From: UBA1774 sp045223835
Lineage (GTDB): Bacteria; Bacillota; Clostridia; Oscillospirales; Oscillospiraceae
Assembly: GCA_045223835.1 (NCBI GenBank)
Contig: JBGUZS010000051.1
Coordinates: 1 to 11,402 of the forward strand
DNA: 11,402 nucleotides
Direction of reading: 5' to 3'
Shown: in pieces, positions 7,299 to 11,402 of the stretch
Position numbering within the stretch: position 1 is the stretch's first letter
Layout: every line of letters starts with the position of its first letter
The notes under the pieces: model-generated
What the model was told of the DNA's origin: nothing
Seen by the model: only the letters and a program-made list of their open reading frames with translations
Databases searched by the model: none
Translations under genes and position numbers: made by a program

Positions 7299-9089
7299 TC
7301 AGCCGGCCAGATAGGCTTCGTACGCCTCCTGATACACCGCCAGGACCTCGTCCACGCCGATGCCGTGCAGACCCGCGAGATAGGAATCCCACTCGCTCAG
7401 GGGCTTGGAGTTATCCAGGAACGCCAGGTAGTTTTCCTGGAGATAGGTCTGGACGTCGGAGCCGTACTGGGCCAGGATATCGTTCTGCTCATCGGTATAG
7501 GTCAGGCCGCTGGGATAAACATAGTCGTCGTCATGGGGAGTGGAGCCCCAGTACACCACGTAGTCATGGGCGCCCTCGTTGCCGGGCACGTTCCACTGGG
7601 AATCCACATAGAGGCCGGGCTCCGAGAGGCTGTTGAGGGCGTAGATGCACATGACCATGGACCAGTGGACCTCATGATGGACGATGAAATCGGTGATGTA
7701 GATATTCCCCTCCTCGTCATAATCCCAGCTCAGGCCCTGGACGCCGTAGCCATAGAAGAAGGCGCCCTCGTCGCTGTACCGCCAGTCCAGCCAGGTGCAG
7801 GCCAGAGGGATATTCTCGCAGTCGGCGGAGATGGAGGCGTTGCCGATATGCACCCGGCCCACCTTATAGCCCAGATGCAGGGTCTGGCCTTCCTCCAGCA
7901 GGGGCTTGGTGAGGGGCACCCAGCCCACGGTCTCCCCTTCGGGGATGACGGCGTTATGCTGGCTGATGGCGGTGGGCCAGCTGTTCACCACGTAGCCCAT
8001 GGAGCCGTCGTCGATCAGGGGATCGTAGTCCACGGTGCTGGTGAAGGAGGCCCAGTTCTTGCTGATGAGGCCCTCGTTGTACCACTGGTTCATGCGGGTC
8101 ATCAGGGCCAGGTCGTTATCCCCCATGTTGCTGAGGTACACCTTGCCGTCCTTCACATACTGGGTATTGATGCCGGAGCAGCGGAAATAGGTGTCATAGC
8201 CCACGAATTCGGTGCCGGGGTCCAGGGTGGACAGGAGGATCATGGGATCGGAGGCCCCCTCCTGGCTCATGAAGAAATAGAGCATATCATGGATATCGTC
8301 GAAGGTGCGGATATCCTCATAGGTCTTGCCCATATGGGCCAGCCAGTCCCCCCGGGCGAAGGCGCCGGCGGTGAGCTCCAGGGCGTCCCGCAGCTCGTAC
8401 ACCGCCAGGACCAGATCCTTTTCCGTAAAGACCCGGCGCAGGGTATCCAGATCCTTGGGGTCCTTGGTGGCCTCGTACATATAGTTGGGCATGTACTCCC
8501 GGTAATCGTAGATGTTCGCGAAGTACCCGTCCTCCACTACCGCGTTCCGGAACGCGCCGGTGTAGTAGGCGTTGGCGCCGCACATGATATCCAGCAGGGA
8601 GTCGGAAGCCAGGAGCACGGCGAAATTGGTCTGCCGGGCGGAAAGGGCCAGGGCTTCATACTCCACATGTACGCCGGTAAGCCGCTCCGCCTCCCGGGGG
8701 AATTCCATCTCCCCGTAGCCGCCCTCCCCCAGGACCTCGGGGGTCCAGCAGGCGGTCCACATGGTGAGGACCTCATCCGTGGTGCTCAGGGGCAGCTCAT
8801 AGGCGTATTTTTCCGTGGCGATGCCGTCCGCATCCGCCTGGAATTTGCCCGAGGCGAAATGATAGGGGGATTCGGGGGTAGGCTCAGGCGTGGGCTCGGG
8901 AGCGGGCGCCGCGGTTTCCTCCGGCGCTTCGGTGGGAGCCGCCGTCTGCGCAGGCGCCTGGGTGGCGGGCGCCTGGGTCCCCTCCGGCGCCGGGCTGGGG
9001 GACGCCGCCGGGGGCGTGCCGGGACCGCAGCCCGCAAACAGGGCCAGGAGCAGCAGCGCCGACAGGATGATTGCCGCCAAACGTTTCAT
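7299..9089 (-). CDS. Extracellular solute-binding lipoprotein (ABC transporter family 1, LplA-like)
   Basis: A 596-residue lipoprotein. The signal peptide MKRLAAIILSALLLLALFAGC ends in the lipobox LFAGC, so Cys21 should be lipidated and the protein anchored on the outer face of the membrane. A Pro/Ala/Thr/Glu-rich linker (about 22-75) follows. The folded part resembles the large LplA/YtcQ-type binding proteins of Firmicutes: the segment WLDWRYSDEG, then YGYGVQGLSWDYDEEGN (about 433-462), and the C-terminal pattern W..YL..L...GVDE.L..YQ.AYEAY (567-593). Such proteins deliver oligosaccharides or related solutes to an ABC permease. No permease or ATPase gene is in this window, so the partner must be elsewhere. 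ATG 9089 is chosen because AAAGGAG lies seven bases upstream and the signal peptide starts there; an in-frame GTG at 9140 has neither. The gene ends with two tandem TGA codons. A strong promoter lies about 100 bases upstream. Confidence 0.92.
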   Translation of the reverse strand: MKRLAAIILSALLLLALFAGCGPGTPPAASPSPAPEGTQAPATQAPAQTAAPTEAPEETAAPAPEPTPEPTPESPYHFASGKFQADADGIATEKYAYELPLSTTDEVLTMWTACWTPEVLGEGGYGEMEFPREAERLTGVHVEYEALALSARQTNFAVLLASDSLLDIMCGANAYYTGAFRNAVVEDGYFANIYDYREYMPNYMYEATKDPKDLDTLRRVFTEKDLVLAVYELRDALELTAGAFARGDWLAHMGKTYEDIRTFDDIHDMLYFFMSQEGASDPMILLSTLDPGTEFVGYDTYFRCSGINTQYVKDGKVYLSNMGDNDLALMTRMNQWYNEGLISKNWASFTSTVDYDPLIDDGSMGYVVNSWPTAISQHNAVIPEGETVGWVPLTKPLLEEGQTLHLGYKVGRVHIGNASISADCENIPLACTWLDWRYSDEGAFFYGYGVQGLSWDYDEEGNIYITDFIVHHEVHWSMVMCIYALNSLSEPGLYVDSQWNVPGNEGAHDYVVYWGSTPHDDDYVYPSGLTYTDEQNDILAQYGSDVQTYLQENYLAFLDNSKPLSEWDSYLAGLHGIGVDEVLAVYQEAYEAYLAG

Positions 9090-9192
9090 GTCTTTTCTCC
9101 TTTCTATTTTTCTTATTCTATGCTCTTCTTTCCCGGGCACGGTCTCCGCGCTTTAGGTACTTTGCACGAAAACCGCCTCGTTTCTTCCTCCA

Positions 9193-9220
9193 ATTATAGC
9201 ACAGTTCTCCGGGGAGTCAA
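9193..9220 (-). promoter_or_regulatory. Sigma-A-type promoter of the lipoprotein gene cluster
   Basis: On the minus strand TTGACT (9220-9215) is followed by a 16-base spacer and TATAAT (9198-9193). The -10 box is preceded by TGC, giving an extended -10. The match is close to consensus. Transcription would start near 9186, giving a leader of about 97 bases before ATG 9089. No known riboswitch is recognisable in that leader. Confidence 0.85.
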
Positions 9221-9229
9221 CCGTTTGCC
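9216..9229 (-). promoter_or_regulatory. Possible cre/LacI-family operator overlapping the -35 box
   Basis: The minus-strand sequence GGCAAACGGTTGAC contains the near-palindrome CAAACGGTTG (eight of ten positions symmetric) with a central CG, as in CcpA cre sites and LacI/GalR operators. It misses the consensus cre at several outer positions. It overlaps the -35 hexamer, where a bound repressor would block RNA polymerase. Low confidence. Confidence 0.25.
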
Positions 9230-9384
9230 GGTCGGCCGTACCCGGGATTCCTTCCGCCGCATTCGTCCCCAAACTGGCACAGATTTCCCGAAGTGTCATT
9301 GGTGTTTTTTTCTTATTCATGATAGTATACTAAATGGATCAAATGGAAATGTTATGCCTGAAAACCAAGGAAAGGAGGAATGAG

Positions 9385-9606
9385 ATGAAGTACGATTACG
9401 CGAAAATCTCCCCCGAGGACCTGGTGGAGCTGAACAAGCTCCAGGAGAAGCTCTCCGACGCGGACCGGCAGGTCGTTCTGCTGGCCGTGGAGAAGAAGTT
9501 TGAGATCGCCCAGCTGAGCCCCGAGGAGCTGGCGAAGATCAACGCGCTGGAGAAGGAGCTTTCCACCGGCGGCCGCGAGGTCGTCCTGGTCGCCCTCTCC
9601 CGATAA
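9385..9606 (+). CDS. Small charged two-repeat protein, family unrecognised
   Basis: A 73-residue protein rich in Glu, Lys and Leu, with no signal peptide or membrane segment. It consists of two copies of one unit offset by exactly 36 residues: SPEDLVELNKLQEKLSDADR then QVVLLA (9-34), and SPEELAKINALEKELSTGGR then EVVLVA (45-70). Conserved positions are S-P-E-x-L, Asn, L-x-x-x-L-S, Arg and V-V-L-x-A, suggesting two short helix-turn-helix-like hairpins or a pseudo-symmetric helical bundle. ATG 9385 follows AAAGGAGG with six-base spacing, a strong ribosome site. The gene stands alone: divergent from the lipoprotein gene and closed by a strong terminator, so it is a single-gene transcript that may be highly expressed. 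I do not recognise the family. It is coding rather than chance because the repeat is preserved in one frame with a good ribosome site and terminator. Confidence 0.85.
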   Translation: MKYDYAKISPEDLVELNKLQEKLSDADRQVVLLAVEKKFEIAQLSPEELAKINALEKELSTGGREVVLVALSR

Positions 9607-9644
9607 CGACCGTGCGTCTGTAAGAGGAACGGTAATACGGCACA

Positions 9645-9680
9645 GCCTCCCGGATTGGATCACCGGGAGGCCGTTTTTTT
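9645..9680 (+). terminator. Intrinsic terminator of the 73-residue protein gene
   Basis: GCCTCCCGG and CCGGGAGGC form a perfect nine-base-pair stem around a nine-base loop and are followed, after two bases, by seven T residues (9674-9680). It lies about 40 bases after the stop codon at 9606. It is the only hairpin in the window with a proper T-tract. Confidence 0.92.
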
Positions 9681-9705
9681 CGTCAAAATGGACCTCACAG
9701 GCTTC

Positions 9706-9737
9706 GTTTTCCCGGTTACCGTAAGGGCCGGGAAAAC
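9706..9737. repeat. Intergenic inverted repeat
   Basis: GTTTTCCCGG and CCGGGAAAAC pair perfectly over ten bases; the 12-base loop contains the smaller palindrome TTACCGTAA. It lies in the 280-base region between the two convergent transcripts (9606 plus and 9887 minus). No T-tract follows on either strand, so its role is unclear. Confidence 0.6.
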
Positions 9738-9764
9738 ACGCAGGTGTTCGGTCATTTTTCCTCT

Positions 9765-9792
9765 TCAAACCGAAGCAGCCGCTTCGGTTTGA
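9765..9792. repeat. Intergenic perfect hairpin downstream of the membrane protein gene
   Basis: TCAAACCGAAGC and GCTTCGGTTTGA form a 12-base-pair perfect stem around AGCC. It lies about 95 bases past the minus-strand membrane-protein stop codon, so it could mark the 3' end of that transcript, although A residues rather than T residues follow on that strand. The remaining 9607-9886 region holds nothing coding that I can support. Confidence 0.6.
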
Positions 9793-9886
9793 GTACGAGA
9801 GATTGCGCTCCGCGAGCAGGTTTTTCGGGCGGAAATGATCCAACCTCTTTGTGTCTGCGGTCATGAGCTCTGGGGGCTTTGGATAG

Positions 9887-10561
9887 TCACCACCTGGAAT
9901 AATAAAACGTGATCCGGCAGGCTGATCGGTCGACCAGGCAATAGCCCTCTTCTCCATGGTTGGAAAAGCCTTCCCCGAACAGCTGAAACCGGAGGAGCTC
10001 CGAATCCCCGGCGCCCTGACGGTGCAGCTCATGCCAGGCTTCGTCGGACCCGCTCCACTTCGCGGCGGCCTGAAGCTGTCCGATCCTTTCCATGAGCCTA
10101 TCCTCCGTCGTGCGGTAGGACAGCTCAAATACCTCTCCGCCCTGCAAAAACTGCGGCGTATAGCTGAACGCCGCATCCTGAGCGTCCTCCGGAATGCGGG
10201 CGGGGAAGCACGCGCGCACCGCTTCGCTGCCGCCGATCTTTCCATAGGCCCGCTCATAGTATTTCGTGTCTGTAATCGTCGTTGTAGCGATCCGAAGGGA
10301 CAGGAGGAACACATAGACGAGGGAAAGCAGCAGGAACAGGATCGTCAGGCCTGCGGTGAGCGCCTCGGTCATGCGGGAGCTCAGCATGCCTTTCCGGGCG
10401 AGAACGCCGATTCCCCACAGCACGAGGGCGGGCAGCAGAAGGACCGGGATCCGCCCCCAGGGCGGCTGCACCGCAGCCGACAGGAAAACCGCCGCCAGCA
10501 GGAAGCAGACAAACGCAAGGCTTCCCATGACAAAGGGCAGCACGGCGTCTTTGCGCTCCAT
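9887..10561 (-). CDS. Three-helix membrane protein with C-terminal domain, function unknown
   Basis: A 224-residue protein. Hydrophobic helices at about 8-30, 38-55 and 68-89 are followed by a soluble C-terminal domain (about 91-224). That domain contains CFPARIPEDAQDAAFSYTPQFLQGGEVFELSY (about 118-149); the pattern FP..IP......F.Y.P.FLQGG...L.Y is, from memory, shared by uncharacterised membrane proteins of Clostridia. With an odd number of helices and a short polar N-terminus, the C-terminal domain is probably outside the cell if the N-terminus is inside. The start is preceded by a purine-rich stretch with two overlapping ribosome sites (GGAGGGAGG). It begins 59 bases after the 138-residue gene on the same strand and is probably co-transcribed with it. 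No enzymatic motif is visible. Confidence 0.8.
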   Translation of the reverse strand: MERKDAVLPFVMGSLAFVCFLLAAVFLSAAVQPPWGRIPVLLLPALVLWGIGVLARKGMLSSRMTEALTAGLTILFLLLSLVYVFLLSLRIATTTITDTKYYERAYGKIGGSEAVRACFPARIPEDAQDAAFSYTPQFLQGGEVFELSYRTTEDRLMERIGQLQAAAKWSGSDEAWHELHRQGAGDSELLRFQLFGEGFSNHGEEGYCLVDRSACRITFYYSRW

Positions 10562-10575
10562 TCCTCGTTCCTCCC

Positions 10576-10618
10576 TCCTTCGCGCCGGAGCCCGGCGCAG
10601 CTGGTCCGGGGCGAAGGA
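10576..10618 (-). repeat. Intercistronic hairpin between the two unknown genes
   Basis: TCCTTCGC pairs with GCGAAGGA, then, after one mismatch, CCGG pairs with CCGG, giving a 13-position stem around a 17-base loop. It begins two bases past the upstream stop codon, and its far arm abuts the next gene's ribosome site. No T-tract follows. It may tune the ratio of the two products. Confidence 0.5.
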
Positions 10619-10620
10619 CT

Positions 10621-11037
10621 TTATCCGTCCTCCCGCTCCACGGTAACGTTGTTCAGCCCGTTCTTCTCGAATTCGTCCATGTATTCCTGCATCCGCTGGG
10701 TGAGCTCGCTGTTTCCGCCGCTCTCCCCCGGACCCATGGCCAGGTCCCGCCGGGCCAGCTCCTCCGCCAGGATATCGAAGAAGATCCCGTCCTCATAATC
10801 CAGGATGGCCTCCTGGATGCCCCCCTCCTCGAAGCCCGCGGAGGGGACCACTTCCCCGTCCACCATCTCGAAGAGGGAATACATCCCCGTCTTGAGACAA
10901 TAGGAGAAGCACTTGGACTCCACATCGTCATAGGCCTGGATGCGGTTTTCCCCCCGCATGGAGTTCATCACCCAGTTGCCCACATATACCAGGTCCAGCA
11001 GACGCCGGAATTCCTTATCCGTCAGCTCAAGCGTCAT
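10621..11037 (-). CDS. Conserved-looking hypothetical protein, 138 residues
   Basis: A 138-residue soluble, acidic protein with no signal peptide or membrane helix. The N-terminal half (LTDKEFRRLLDLVYVGNWV, then NSMRGENRIQAYDDVESKCF) looks helical; the C-terminal third is charged and helical, ending ELTQRMQEYMDEFEKNG. I recognise no catalytic motif and do not know the function. The start ATG 11037 follows AAGGTGG about nine bases upstream, and a good promoter lies about 35 bases upstream. It is the first gene of a probable two-gene transcript with the membrane protein, and is divergent from the chromate-transporter-family gene. Confidence 0.82.
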   Translation of the reverse strand: MTLELTDKEFRRLLDLVYVGNWVMNSMRGENRIQAYDDVESKCFSYCLKTGMYSLFEMVDGEVVPSAGFEEGGIQEAILDYEDGIFFDILAEELARRDLAMGPGESGGNSELTQRMQEYMDEFEKNGLNNVTVEREDG

Positions 11038-11070
11038 CAGAAGCCACCACCTTTACGCCGTAGTGAAGGC

Positions 11071-11099
11071 ATTATACCCTTCCCCGGGGAAAATTTCCA
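11071..11099 (-). promoter_or_regulatory. Promoter of the 138-residue protein gene
   Basis: On the minus strand TATAAT (11076-11071) is preceded, at the optimal 17-base spacing, by TGGAAA (11099-11094), four of six bases from consensus. Transcription would begin near 11064, a leader of about 27 bases. Confidence 0.7.
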
Positions 11100-11113
11100 C
11101 CGTTTCCCGTCAA

Positions 11114-11145
11114 ATACCCCGGAAAAAATCCCGGCCCCGGGGTAT
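11114..11145. promoter_or_regulatory. Inverted repeat between the divergent promoters
   Basis: ATACCCCGG and CCGGGGTAT form a perfect nine-base-pair inverted repeat with a 14-base spacer. It lies between the -35 regions of the two divergent promoters, so it is placed to act as a shared operator for a dimeric regulator; it could also be a chance GC-rich hairpin. Confidence 0.4.
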
Positions 11146-11160
11146 CCGGCAGATTGGGTC

Positions 11161-11189
11161 TGTTCCGGCGGGAAAAAGTATGCTATACT
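11161..11189 (+). promoter_or_regulatory. Extended -10 promoter of the chromate-transporter-family gene
   Basis: TATACT (11184-11189) is preceded by TGC, an extended -10 box. The -35 position at 17-base spacing reads TGTTCC and is weak, which is common with an extended -10. The transcript would start near 11196, about 25 bases before the TTG start. Confidence 0.65.
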
Positions 11190-11205
11190 GTTTCAGTTGA
11201 ATTTC

Positions 11206-11213
11206 GGGAGGTG
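11206..11213 (+). promoter_or_regulatory. Ribosome binding site that selects a TTG start
   Basis: GGGAGGTG lies six bases before the TTG at 11220. An in-frame GTG at 11211 overlaps this site and so is not used. Confidence 0.75.
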
Positions 11214-11219
11214 AACGGG

Positions 11220-11402
11220 TTGGCCGGTCTGGGAGAGCTTTTCCTGTCCTTCAGCAAGGTGGGGGTCATGACCTTCGGCGGGGGCTACGCCATGCTGCCC
11301 ATGCTCCAGCGGGAAATCGTGGAGCACAAGGGCTGGGCCACCGAGGAGGAACTGGCAGACTACTTCGCCGTGGGCCAATGCACCCCCGGCGTCATCGCCG
11401 TG
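11220..11402 (+). CDS. Chromate transporter (ChrA/CHR) family protein, N-terminal part
   Basis: The first 61 codons are present; the gene continues beyond the window. The reading frame from TTG 11220 gives LAGLGELFLSFSKVGVMTFG, then GGYAMLPMLQREIV, then GWATEEELADYFAVGQCTPGVIAV. These are the family's N-terminal signatures: the F-S-x-x-K-x-G first helix, the FGGGYAM-x-P motif, and the GQ-x-TPG-x-IAV motif. Family members include proton-coupled chromate efflux carriers, but in anaerobic Clostridia the true substrate is often unproven. Many Firmicutes encode the carrier as two adjacent half-size genes of about 180-200 residues; whether that holds here cannot be seen. It has its own extended -10 promoter and is divergent from the 138-residue gene. 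Confidence 0.88.
   Translation, partial: MAGLGELFLSFSKVGVMTFGGGYAMLPMLQREIVEHKGWATEEELADYFAVGQCTPGVIAV

Larger units (their letters stand above)
9090..9384. other. Divergent intergenic region between the lipoprotein gene and the 73-residue protein gene
   Basis: These 295 bases contain no supportable gene. They hold the lipoprotein promoter and about 97-base leader on the minus side. On the plus side TATACT (9326-9331) is a plausible -10 box for the small gene, in an AT-rich stretch beginning with a run of seven T near 9305, but no good -35 box lies 16-18 bases upstream. An imperfect inverted pair TGGCAC...GTGTCA lies near 9276-9298. Confidence 0.5.

Noticed and set aside
9090..9140. Upstream GTG start for the lipoprotein
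   Set aside because: The extra 17 residues are charged, would precede the signal peptide, and lack a ribosome site; the ATG at 9089 has AAAGGAG at seven bases.
9090..9186. Riboswitch in the leader of the lipoprotein gene
   Set aside because: The leader is about 97 bases, but no conserved riboswitch core or terminator/antiterminator pair is visible.
5820..9383. A 1187-codon plus-strand open frame opposite the bicupin and the lipoprotein
   Set aside because: It covers two real minus-strand genes with clear start sites, a signal peptide and motifs. It also crosses their promoter region, which no real gene would be expected to do.
9660..9755. A 31-codon minus-strand frame starting after AGAGGAAAA
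   Set aside because: Its start has a passable ribosome site, but most of its length is inverted-repeat arms and terminator sequence, and there is no sign of conserved protein structure.
9352..10314. A 320-codon minus-strand frame overlapping the membrane protein and the 73-residue protein
   Set aside because: It overlaps two better supported genes, reads through the terminator and both intergenic hairpins, and has no ribosome site.
1..11402. CRISPR array, tRNA, rRNA or insertion sequence
   Set aside because: No regularly spaced direct repeats, no cloverleaf with a recognisable T-loop, and no transposase or terminal repeats of an insertion sequence were seen.

Overview
The window looks like part of the chromosome of a GC-rich, spore-forming member of the Clostridia, probably Oscillospirales. 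The evidence is an intact SpoVAC spore protein, AGGAGG-type ribosome binding sites, a Gram-positive type lipoprotein signal, sigma-A-like promoters and an ChrA-family half-transporter start. This assignment rests on gene content and base composition only; no 16S or other marker is present.

Layout. Bases 1-253 carry no gene but hold two palindromic REP-like elements and a strong hairpin just past spoVAC. From 9089 down to 254 six genes lie head to tail on the minus strand, with gaps of 41-87 bases: a solute-binding lipoprotein, a bicupin with two matched four-cysteine motifs, a family-VIII-like serine hydrolase, the RNA-binding protein Tex, a type-B carboxylesterase, and SpoVAC. A near-consensus promoter precedes the lipoprotein gene, and several of the gaps contain GC-rich hairpins with no T-tract. 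On the plus strand, 9385-9606 is a separate 73-residue protein made of two copies of one motif, with a strong ribosome binding site and a textbook terminator. Then come two minus-strand genes of unknown function, a 138-residue soluble protein and a 224-residue membrane protein, which probably share one transcript. At the right edge a chromate-transporter-family gene starts divergently on the plus strand from a TTG codon and runs off the window.

How the genes may work together. The lipoprotein, the bicupin and the two hydrolases read as a small capture-and-processing module for an esterified or lactone-like organic compound. No permease or ATPase is present in the window, so import would need a transporter encoded elsewhere. 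Tex and SpoVAC are housekeeping and sporulation genes that seem to lie downstream by position rather than by pathway. The most unusual protein is the bicupin: each half has its own cupin metal motif and its own C-x7-C-x2-C-x2-C motif, an architecture I cannot assign to a named family.
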